A DNA stretch of 21,118 bases, taken from positions 1 through 21,118 of the forward strand of contig CAYSYM010000059.1 in the NCBI GenBank assembly GCA_964435115.1. Direction: 5' to 3'. The stretch comes from CAYSYM01 sp964435115 (GTDB taxonomy: Bacteria > Chloroflexota > UBA6077 > CF-72). Below, in pieces: positions 14,960 through 21,118 of this stretch. Positions within the stretch are counted from its first letter, which is position 1; each line of letters starts with the position of its first letter. The notes under the pieces were generated by a model. The model saw nothing but the letters and a program-made list of their open reading frames with translations, made no database searches and was not told where the DNA came from. A program made the position numbers and the translations under genes.

Positions 14960-15476
14960 GCTCGCCTCCCGCGCCTTCCCCGCTCACCTCGGCGTCCTGC
15001 TGGCGGGCGGTGTCCGCCAGCTCCGCCTTGTAGGCGACGAGCGCGTCGAGCAGACGCGGGTCACTCGTGGCCAGCACCTGGACCGCGAGCAGGCCGGCAT
15101 TCGCCCCGCCGCCGATCGCCACGCTGGCCACCGGGACCCCGCGCGGCATCTGGACGATGGAGAGGAGCGCGTCCAGGCCGCCCAGCGTCCCGGAGGCGCT
15201 GGCCACCGGCACGCCGATGACCGGCAGGGGGGTGTTGGCAGCCAGCATGCCGGGCAGGTGCGCCGCTCCGCCCGCGCCGGCGATCAGGACGCGCAGGCCC
15301 CGCCCGTGCGCCGACCGGGCATAGGCCGCCATGCGGTCCGGCGTGCGGTGGGCCGAGAGGACGCGAAGCTCGTACGCCACGCCAAACTGGTCCAGCACGT
15401 CCGCCGCGGGCCGGAGCGCGGACAGATCGGACGAGCTGCCCATGGCAATGCCGACAAGGGGGTGGCGCGCGGTCAT
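14952..15476 (-). CDS. purE: N5-carboxyaminoimidazole ribonucleotide mutase PurE
   Basis: PurE converts N5-CAIR to CAIR in de novo purine synthesis in the cytoplasm. The 174-residue protein is the class I form, with MGSSSDLSALRPA near the N-terminus, the active-site SAHRTP (H43), GAGGAAHLPGMLAA and the SIVQMPRGVPVASVAIG segment. Normal family length is about 160-170, so the C-terminal extension after YKAELAD is modest. The ATG at 15476 overlaps the purK stop as ATGA, indicating coupled translation. It is followed by the amidohydrolase gene. Confidence 0.96.
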   Translation of the reverse strand: MTARHPLVGIAMGSSSDLSALRPAADVLDQFGVAYELRVLSAHRTPDRMAAYARSAHGRGLRVLIAGAGGAAHLPGMLAANTPLPVIGVPVASASGTLGGLDALLSIVQMPRGVPVASVAIGGGANAGLLAVQVLATSDPRLLDALVAYKAELADTARQQDAEVSGEGAGGERE

Positions 15477-16714
15477 AGTCTCAGGAACGCCGCCGTGCGG
15501 GAGGCGCGTTCGAGCGCGTCGGCCTGGTCGGCGCCCAGCGCCGTCACATGGCCCATCTTCCGGCCCGGCCGGCTCTCACGTTTGCCGTACAGGTGCACGA
15601 AGACGCCGGGGACGGCGAGCGCGGACGCGAGTGCGTCAGGCCCGAGCGCGGACGCCCCGGTGCCCAGGAGATTGACCATGGCCGCGGCCGGGACGCGCAT
15701 GGCCGGGTCGCCCAGCGGCAGGCCCAGCACGGCCCGCACGTGGTTCGCGAACTGCGAGGTCACACACGCCTCAATGGTGTAGTGGCCCGAGTTGTGCGGC
15801 CGCGGCGCCAGCTCGTTCACTGAGACCGACCCGTCCGGCAGCAGGAAGAGCTCGACCCCGAAGGCGCCGACGCCGCTGACCGCCTCGACGGCCAGACATG
15901 CGAGGCTGGTGGCTCGTTCGGCCTCCTCCCGGGCGATCGGAGCCGGCGCCAAGACGACGCGACAGATGTGCCGCTCCGGGTCCTGCTGGCTCTCGACGAC
16001 CGGGTAGCTGGCTGTGCAGCCATCCTGACCTCGGACAACCACCACCGCCAGCTCGCGCGCGAACCCGACGAGCGCCTCGGCGTACAGCGCACGCCGCGGC
16101 CAGCCGAGCGCCACGCACGCCGCGGCCGCCGCGTCCGGGCTCTCCACCAGGGCATTCCCGTAGCCGTCGTACCCATCACGGCGCGCCTTCAGTACCAGCG
16201 GCCACCCCAGCTCTGTGCCCACGGCCGCGACATCCGCGGGGGTCTCGACAGGGCGGAACGGCGGGACAGGCAGGTCCGCGGCGGCGAGCGCCTGCTTCTG
16301 CACCAGCTTGTCCTGGACGGTGGCCACCGAGGCGGGCGTGGGCACGACCCGGCTGCCGCGCGCCTCGAGCTTGCGCAGCACCTGGGCGTCGACGAACTCA
16401 TTCTCCAGCGTGATGAGCGGCGCCCGCCGCGCCAGCTCGTCGAGCGGCTCGGCGTCGTCCCAGCCGTAGGGGAAGACGACCGACTGGGCGGTGAGGCGTG
16501 CGGCCGGGGAGTCGGCGAAGCGCTCGGCGATGACGGTCTCCAGGCCGAGGTCAGCGGCCGCCTGGACCGTCATGCGGCCCAGCTGGCCGCCGCCCAGGAT
16601 CCCGAGCGGACCCGGCAGCCGCTGGAGCGGTGCGCCATCCCCGCGCCCGGACGCTCCCACGCTCGTCTCGCGCCCCGTCGCGGATCTCGCTTCCGCCTGC
16701 TCGACCATACGCAC
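15473..16714 (-). CDS. purK: N5-carboxyaminoimidazole ribonucleotide synthase PurK
   Basis: PurK is an ATP-grasp enzyme that makes N5-CAIR from AIR, bicarbonate and ATP. The protein shows GILGGGQLGRM after an N-terminal extension of about 37 residues, the ATP-grasp segment WPLVLKARRDGYDGYGN, and ELAPRPHNSGHYTIEACVTSQF near the end. At 413 residues it is longer than the usual 350-390 because of that extension. The start is GTG 16714 or ATG 16708; an extended -10 (TGG-TACGAT) at 16724-16729 places transcription within about 10 bases, so the message is nearly leaderless. It is the first gene of purK-purE-amidohydrolase. Confidence 0.95.
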   Translation of the reverse strand: MRMVEQAEARSATGRETSVGASGRGDGAPLQRLPGPLGILGGGQLGRMTVQAAADLGLETVIAERFADSPAARLTAQSVVFPYGWDDAEPLDELARRAPLITLENEFVDAQVLRKLEARGSRVVPTPASVATVQDKLVQKQALAAADLPVPPFRPVETPADVAAVGTELGWPLVLKARRDGYDGYGNALVESPDAAAAACVALGWPRRALYAEALVGFARELAVVVVRGQDGCTASYPVVESQQDPERHICRVVLAPAPIAREEAERATSLACLAVEAVSGVGAFGVELFLLPDGSVSVNELAPRPHNSGHYTIEACVTSQFANHVRAVLGLPLGDPAMRVPAAAMVNLLGTGASALGPDALASALAVPGVFVHLYGKRESRPGRKMGHVTALGADQADALERASRTAAFLRL

Positions 16715-16723
16715 CCCGACGGG

Positions 16724-16729
16724 ATCGTA
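16724..16729 (-). promoter_or_regulatory. Extended -10 promoter of purK
   Basis: TACGAT on the - strand is preceded by TGG, giving a TGn extended -10. It lies 10 bases before the GTG at 16714 and 16 before the ATG at 16708. No -35 of good quality is seen. Confidence 0.45.
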
Positions 16730-16812
16730 CCAACTGCGCCCGAGCCGTCACATCACCCCACCCACTCCAATGGTGGAAAGCTGGCCCGGCGACGGCGGCC
16801 GACGTGGCTCAC

Positions 16813-16827
16813 GCCCCGCGGCGGGGC
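16813..16827. terminator. GC-rich hairpin after the transporter/synthase gene
   Basis: GCCCCGC (16813-16819) and GCGGGGC (16821-16827) are perfect arms around one base. The hairpin lies 18 bp past the stop of the - strand fusion gene and upstream of the purK promoter. It has no T-tract. Confidence 0.35.
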
Positions 16828-16844
16828 CGGGGTGTGGGGTGGAG

Positions 16845-19268
16845 CTACGGGGCGAGCAGCTTGCGGACGTCGCTGCTGAAGCGGCTCACGTCGGGCGTCG
16901 CGTACGGCACGTCGAGCGCGCGGAAGTACTCCAGCAGGGGGCGGTCGTCGGAGAGGACCGGGCCCGGGCCGACGTAAGCCCGCAGCTCCTCGGTGTCCGC
17001 GCGGAAGTGGACGAGGACGTCCTCCGGCTTCTGGAACCCCACTGCCCGGAGCGCCTCACGCGCCGCTGGGTCGGCCAGGCGTTCCGCCAGACGCTCGGGG
17101 TCGACGCGGATCGGGCTGGGCGAGCCGATGAGGAGGTCGCCGGCCAGCCACAGCGTCGCGTTGGGGAAGGCTTCGAGGAAGGTGCGCACGATCAGCTCGT
17201 GCGCGAATGCGTTCTCTGGCGAGACCCACTGCACCATCAAGCCGTCCGGCCTGAGCGCTCGCGCGGCGAGCCGGAAGTACTCCACCGAGTACAGGTTCGT
17301 CGAGCCGGAGTCGTACGGCGGCACGATGTCGGCGGTGATGAGGTCGTAGGCGACGCGGGATCGCAGCAGGTAGTTGCGCCCGTCGTCGATGGTGAGCGTC
17401 ACGTTCGGGCGATCGAGCAGGTCGCGGTTCACGGTGCGGAAGAACGGCGCCGCGGCGACGACCGCTTCAGAGAGCTCGACCAGGTCGACCTGGGTGCCGC
17501 TGTGCTGGGCGATCGCGCCGGCAGTCGCCCCACCGCCCAGCCCGACCACCAGCGCCCGCTTCTCGGCGCGCGGGCTCAGCAACGCCCCCAGGTGGCCGAG
17601 CACGCGCTGGTAGCGCACGAGGTCGGGGTCGTCGCTGGTCTGGCTGCGGCTGTTGGTGAACAGGCGGAGCGTTCCGGTGGCGGAGCGACCCACGCTGACG
17701 GTGTTCTCCAACCCCTCGCGGTACCAGAGGAGCTGGTAGTCAGGGAAGCGCTGGCGAAACACCAGGCTGTGCACCGGAGGGAGCGTGGCGCCCCAGAGGA
17801 CGAGTGCCGCGCTCAGGGCGGCCGCGAGCAGCGGCCGGCCGACCCGCCAGGCGCCGGAGCCACCGGCCGCCCACAGCAGCCAGACCCCGAGGGCTCCGTT
17901 GGCCACGGCGAGCAGCAGGAGGCTCGCATGCGCCCCGGCCAGGGGGACGAGCACGAACCCGCCGGCGAGGGAGCCGACGATGGCGCCGGCGACGTTGGCA
18001 GCGTAGACCCCGCCCAGCCGTGCCCCCAGCCGGCTCGCCCCGGCCGCCCACAGGCGCGCGGCCACCGGGAAGGTGGCGCCCATCAGGAGCGCAGCCGGCA
18101 GCACCGTGGCCACGCCGAGCATCGCCATGAGCCGCACGTCCGTCCGGAGCACGCGCGCGGCGAGTGGCGGCCCACCCTCCCGCAGGCCGATGAGCAGGTC
18201 GTAGACGCCGCCGAACGCGGCCAGCGAGAACACCGCGCCCAGGCCGATCCCGGCTTCGATCCAGCCGAAGGCGAGGCCGGCGAAGCGCGCCCCGGGGCGC
18301 TGGCTCACCACCAGCCCCATAACGCCGCTGCCCAGGGCGAGACCGAGGAGGACGGTCGCCAGCATGAGCACGAAGCCGTAGACGCTGCTGTCGAACAGCA
18401 CGGCGAGCACGCGGGTCCACACGATCTCGTAGGCCAGCGAGAGACCGCCCGAGATGCCAAAGGCCCAGAGCGCGACGACGCCGAGTCGACGCTCGCCGCC
18501 GGCCGCCAGCGGCGCCGCGGCGGGGGTGTGCAGGCGCGGCGCGGGCGCCGCCGCGCCGACGAGTCGCGCCAGCGCCAGGGCGCCGAGGCCGGCGGCCAGG
18601 TTACCCAGCGCCGCCGCGGCCACCGTGCCGCTGATGCCCAGGCGGCCGATCAGCACGAAGCCTGCGGCCAGCGAGCCGGCGATGGCGCCGGTGGTGTTCA
18701 GCGCGTAGAGTGCCCCCATTGCCCGGCTGTCGCCGGCGACGTCGGCCGCGCCCCGCACGCCGCGCACGGCCAGCGGGAGCGTCATCCCCATCAGCCCCGT
18801 CGGCACGAGGAGCAGGGCGAAGCCCAGGCTGGCGCGGACGACGCCGGCGACGAGGGGCGCCTGCGCCGGATCGACGACGAGGGAGAGGCCGCGGTACACC
18901 TCCTGGAGCCGCGGAAAGAGCGCGACCGTCAGCAGCGCGGCCAGGCCGATGCCCAGCTCGATCAGGCCGTAGGCCCGGAGCGGCCGGCCGGCGCGGTCGG
19001 CGAGCCGCCCGCCCAGCACGCTCCCGAGCGCCAGGCCCGCCATGAAGGCGGCGAGCACCGTGCTGACGGCGTACACGGTCACGCCGAAGGTCAGGCTGAG
19101 CAGCCGCACCCAGGCCACCTGGTACACCAGCCCAGCGGCCCCCGAGAGGAGCAGGAGGCCGCCGACCAGCGCCAGGAGGCCCGGCAGGCGGCCGCGCCCG
19201 GCGAGGTGCTCGACGGCGGGGCTGGACCCAGGGGTGGCCGCGAGGCCGGAGGGGGCGGGTTGGGGCAC
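16845..19268 (-). CDS. Fused membrane transporter-like / spermidine synthase-like protein
   Basis: This 807-residue protein joins a polytopic membrane part to a soluble class I methyltransferase-fold domain of the spermidine synthase type. The membrane part (about 30-500) comes as two related blocks: the first begins LLLSGAAGLVYQVAWVRLL, the second GISGGLSLAYEIVWTRVLAV, so it looks duplicated. The C-terminal part (about 530-807) has LVVGLGGGATAGAIAQH, DLVELSEAVV, IDDGRNYLL and YDLITADIVPP, which correspond to the nucleotide/MTA-binding and active-site strands. A catalytic-type Asp is present in TADI, but the second Asp of the classic DxxDP is not. Substrate and reaction are unknown; true aminopropyltransfer is unproven. 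The GTG start at 19268 has no clear ribosome-binding site. Confidence 0.85.
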   Translation of the reverse strand: MPQPAPSGLAATPGSSPAVEHLAGRGRLPGLLALVGGLLLLSGAAGLVYQVAWVRLLSLTFGVTVYAVSTVLAAFMAGLALGSVLGGRLADRAGRPLRAYGLIELGIGLAALLTVALFPRLQEVYRGLSLVVDPAQAPLVAGVVRASLGFALLLVPTGLMGMTLPLAVRGVRGAADVAGDSRAMGALYALNTTGAIAGSLAAGFVLIGRLGISGTVAAAALGNLAAGLGALALARLVGAAAPAPRLHTPAAAPLAAGGERRLGVVALWAFGISGGLSLAYEIVWTRVLAVLFDSSVYGFVLMLATVLLGLALGSGVMGLVVSQRPGARFAGLAFGWIEAGIGLGAVFSLAAFGGVYDLLIGLREGGPPLAARVLRTDVRLMAMLGVATVLPAALLMGATFPVAARLWAAGASRLGARLGGVYAANVAGAIVGSLAGGFVLVPLAGAHASLLLLAVANGALGVWLLWAAGGSGAWRVGRPLLAAALSAALVLWGATLPPVHSLVFRQRFPDYQLLWYREGLENTVSVGRSATGTLRLFTNSRSQTSDDPDLVRYQRVLGHLGALLSPRAEKRALVVGLGGGATAGAIAQHSGTQVDLVELSEAVVAAAPFFRTVNRDLLDRPNVTLTIDDGRNYLLRSRVAYDLITADIVPPYDSGSTNLYSVEYFRLAARALRPDGLMVQWVSPENAFAHELIVRTFLEAFPNATLWLAGDLLIGSPSPIRVDPERLAERLADPAAREALRAVGFQKPEDVLVHFRADTEELRAYVGPGPVLSDDRPLLEYFRALDVPYATPDVSRFSSDVRKLLAP

Positions 19269-19532
19269 GGTCGAGAGGCGCCGGGTCGGCCGGCCGGCAG
19301 ACCTTCAGCGCCGGCGGGCGGCGAGACAGGGGCGGCCCACGGGCTGAGCCACGGGCGACAGGATGCGCGAAGCGCGTACAGCATCGCCGGCGCACCCGCC
19401 GGCGTGCAAGCCCGGCCCGGGTGGCGCCCTGGCAGCGCCCTGCGGCCCGCCACACGCACTGCCGCCGCAGCCACCGCCTCGGAGCGACACGGGTGGCCGC
19501 CCGCTCTCACGCCTGGCGCGCCACCCCGCCCC
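19269..19532. other. Gene-free stretch between the fusion gene and sufS
   Basis: This is most of a 311-bp divergent gap. ORFs on both strands here are low-complexity Arg/Pro/Ala frames with no family pattern. I see no operator, RNA or remnant that I can support before the AT-richer promoter at 19533-19581. Confidence 0.4.
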
Positions 19533-19560
19533 TTGCAAATTCCGACTAGAACAGTAGAAT
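19533..19560 (+). promoter_or_regulatory. Promoter of sufS
   Basis: TTGCAA (19533-19538) and TAGAAT (19555-19560, 5 of 6 matches) are separated by 16 bp. This is an AT-rich island in GC-rich surroundings. Transcription would start near 19567, giving a leader of about 13 nt to the ATG at 19580. A second TAGAAT lies at 19576-19581 and overlaps that ATG. An inverted repeat AAATTC-N14-GAATTT (19537-19562) spans the promoter and could be an operator. Confidence 0.6.
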
Positions 19561-19579
19561 TTAGCCAGGGCCGCGTAGA

Positions 19580-20854
19580 ATGACCCCGATCATGGCCGTC
19601 CACCTCCCGCGTCCCGCTCGCCTCGACGTCGAGCGGATTCGGGCCGACTTCCCCATCCTCCAGCGGGAGGTGAACGGGCGCCCGCTCATCTACCTCGACA
19701 GCGCGGCGACGGCGCAGAAGCCGCGCCAGGTCATCCAGGCGCTGGTGGACTTCTACACGCAGACCAATGCCAACGTCCACCGCGGGGTACATACCCTCAG
19801 CGTGGAGGCGACCGACCAGTACGAAGAGGCGCGCGCCCGCATCGCGCGCTTCGTCGGCGCGCGCGACCCGCGGGAGATCGTCTTCACCCGCAACACCACT
19901 GAGTCACTCAACCTGGTCGCCACATGCTGGGGGCGGGAGCACCTGCGGCCCGGTGACGAGGTCGTCGCGACGACCCTGGAGCACCACTCGAACCTGGTGC
20001 CGTGGCAGCGCGTGGCCCAGGAGCGGGGGGCCCGCATCAGGCTGGTCCCGGTCTGCCCCGACGGCAAGCTCGACCTGGACGCGTTCCGCCGGCTGGTCTC
20101 GCCGCGAACGCGCGTCGTGGCGGTGGCCCACGCCTCCAACGTGTTCGGCACGATCAACCCGATCGCGGAGATGGCTGAGGACGCGCACGCGGTTGGCGCG
20201 ATCGTGGTTGTGGATGGCGCCCAGAGCGTCCCCCACCTGGCGACGGACGTGAGCGCCCTGGGCGTGGACTTCCTGGGCTTCTCCGGCCACAAGATGCTCG
20301 GGCCGACGGGTATCGGCGTCCTGTGGGGCCGGCGCGAGCTGCTCGAGGCGATGCCGCCCTTCCTGGGGGGAGGCGGCATGATCCGCGAGGTGTTCGAGGA
20401 CCGCGCCACCTGGGCCGGGCTGCCGGAGAAGTTCGACGCCGGCACGCCGAACATTGCGGGCGCGATCGCGCTCGCCGCCGCCGCCGACTACCTGGATGCC
20501 CTGGGCATGGACGCGGTGCGCCAGCACGAGGTCGACGTGAGCCGGTACGCGCTGGAGCGCTTGCGCGCGGCGCCCGACATCGCCGTGTACGGCCCCGCGC
20601 GCCCGGAGGAGCGCACCGGCGTCGTGGCGTTCAACCTGGAGGGAGTGCACCCGCACGACGCCGGCACGGTGCTGGACGAGGCGGGCATCGCGGTCCGGGC
20701 CGGCCACCACTGCTGCCAGCCGCTCCACCGCGCCCTGAACGTGGCGGCGACGCTGCGCGCCAGCTTCTACGTCTACAACAGCGTGGACGAGGTGGACGCG
20801 CTGGTCGCCGCGCTCGGGTCTGCTCGCCGCATCTACCAGCGTCGCTCGGCTTGA
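19580..20854 (+). CDS. sufS: Cysteine desulfurase, SufS type
   Basis: This PLP-dependent enzyme releases sulfur from cysteine for Fe-S cluster assembly. The 424-residue protein has YLDSAATAQKP, NANVHRGVHTLS, TRNTTESLNLVA, VVVDGAQSVPH, the PLP lysine K238 in GFSGHKMLGPTGIG, and the group II active-site segment RAGHHCCQPLHRALNV with C378 as the persulfide-forming cysteine. The length fits SufS (405-425). Two in-frame ATGs exist at 19580 and 19592, neither with a good ribosome-binding site; the second gives MAVHLPRP and is plausible with a short leader. Its usual partners (SufBCD, SufU/SufE) are not in the window and would be expected elsewhere. Confidence 0.95.
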   Translation: MTPIMAVHLPRPARLDVERIRADFPILQREVNGRPLIYLDSAATAQKPRQVIQALVDFYTQTNANVHRGVHTLSVEATDQYEEARARIARFVGARDPREIVFTRNTTESLNLVATCWGREHLRPGDEVVATTLEHHSNLVPWQRVAQERGARIRLVPVCPDGKLDLDAFRRLVSPRTRVVAVAHASNVFGTINPIAEMAEDAHAVGAIVVVDGAQSVPHLATDVSALGVDFLGFSGHKMLGPTGIGVLWGRRELLEAMPPFLGGGGMIREVFEDRATWAGLPEKFDAGTPNIAGAIALAAAADYLDALGMDAVRQHEVDVSRYALERLRAAPDIAVYGPARPEERTGVVAFNLEGVHPHDAGTVLDEAGIAVRAGHHCCQPLHRALNVAATLRASFYVYNSVDEVDALVAALGSARRIYQRRSA

Positions 20855-20905
20855 GGCCGGCCCGGGCGGCTCTCCGGCCGCTGGGCGGCCTGCGACGAGC
20901 CTCGA

Positions 20906-20952
20906 TGGGCCAGCGCCGCCGGTTGGGCGGCCTGCGCGTCGCGGCTGGCCCA
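20906..20952. terminator. Large nested hairpin after sufS
   Basis: TGGGCCAGC (20906-20914) and GCTGGCCCA (20944-20952) form a perfect 9-bp stem. Inside, GCCGCC (20915-20920) can pair with GGCGGC (20926-20931). It lies about 50 bp past the sufS stop. There is no T-tract, so it could stop transcription in an atypical way or stabilise the 3' end. A copy of GGGCGGCCTGCG occurs just before it as well as inside it. Confidence 0.4.
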
Positions 20953-21006
20953 CCTGGGGTGCCGACCTGCGGCGGCGCCGCGGAGCGCCAGAGCGCGGGC
21001 CCCCCG

Positions 21007-21012
21007 TATGCT
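21007..21012 (+). promoter_or_regulatory. -10 of the terminal DUF3090-type gene, leaderless
   Basis: TATGCT ends seven bases before the GTG at 21020, the spacing expected if transcription starts on the start codon. The same hexamer is the -10 candidate of the response regulator gene. Confidence 0.5.
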
Positions 21013-21019
21013 TACAAGG

Positions 21020-21118
21020 GTGGTCTTCTACGCGCGGCACGGCTTCGGCCCGATGACCCGCCTGCAGGCCGAGGCGCTCGGCAGGCCCGGCCAGCGCACC
21101 TTTCGGCTCCTGGTGGAG
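21020..21118 (+). CDS. DUF3090-type protein, N-terminal fragment (runs off the window)
   Basis: Only 33 codons are visible. The segment LGRPGQRTFRLLVE matches the DUF3090 N-terminal pattern (GxPGxRTFxL) as I know it from Actinomycetota and Chloroflexota proteins, and the preceding GFGPMTRLQAEA fits the beginning of that domain. DUF3090 has no established function. The GTG at 21020 is preferred over the in-frame ATG at 21008, because that ATG lies inside the -10 hexamer and the GTG sits at the expected transcription start. The rest of the gene is beyond the window, so the family call rests on a short stretch. Confidence 0.6.
   Translation, partial: MVFYARHGFGPMTRLQAEALGRPGQRTFRLLVE

Noticed and set aside
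16845..19268. Annotation as speE (spermidine synthase)
   Set aside because: The C-terminal fold is similar, but the classic active-site pattern is incomplete and the protein is fused to a large membrane part, so a functional name is not justified.
16491..19583. 1030-codon + strand ORF
   Set aside because: It is antisense to purK and the transporter/synthase gene; its translation is low-complexity Arg/Gln/Glu/His sequence with no domain, as expected opposite GC-rich genes.

Overview
The window is very GC-rich DNA with densely packed genes, short overlaps and many GTG starts. Gene content (GroESL with a Thermomicrobia-like GroEL N-terminus, a DUF3090-type protein, DUF58/MoxR/VWA cluster, MFS-spermidine synthase fusion) points to a high-GC Chloroflexota bacterium, with Actinomycetota as the main alternative. 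This assignment is inference. I see no tRNA, rRNA, CRISPR array, insertion sequence or prophage gene. The long ORFs antisense to the real genes are GC-skew shadows.

Layout. 1-1222 (-): groES and the 5' part of groEL. 1223-1581: a gene-free region with four phased TTAGAG-like direct repeats. 1582-2341: two small putative zinc-binding proteins, convergent. The second is translationally coupled to an exported N-acetylmuramoyl-L-alanine amidase (2338-3378, -). 3608-5134 (-): a pirin and a YceI protein, probably one operon, divergent from a MarR regulator (5303-5848, +) across a promoter region with repeated GCAAGATAT half-sites. 5865-8152 (-): an OmpR-type response regulator and its sensor kinase, overlapping by GTGA. 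8153-8593: an intergenic region with two response-regulator-like boxes, two promoters and a 5'-truncated PDZ-domain remnant. 8594-11540 (+): MoxR ATPase, DUF58 protein and BatA-like VWA protein. 11790-13841 (+): a TPP-dependent enzyme and a four-helix membrane protein. 13952-16714 (-): purK-purE-amidohydrolase, each overlapping the next. 16845-19268 (-): a fused membrane transporter-like/spermidine synthase-like protein. 19580-20854 (+): a SufS-type cysteine desulfurase. 21020-end (+): the start of a DUF3090-type gene.

The most interesting signal is regulatory. An 18-bp element, two 7-mers ending in CAGC spaced 4 bp apart (11-bp period, the layout of PhoB/OmpR-family boxes), occurs three times: before the response regulator gene, before the amidase gene, and before the PDZ remnant, each time oriented toward the gene. 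At two sites a -10-like hexamer lies 31-32 bp beyond the element. This suggests a cell-envelope stress regulon (two-component system, wall amidase, HtrA-type protease) whose protease gene beside the two-component system has been lost except for its promoter and last 47 codons. A second pair of boxes of the same 7-4-7 layout but different sequence (GTTAGAG-type) lies in the groES upstream region, where I see no CIRCE element.

A second theme is transcription starting at or next to the start codon: marR, purK, the terminal DUF3090-type gene and possibly the amidase have a -10-like hexamer only about 6-10 bp before a GTG codon.
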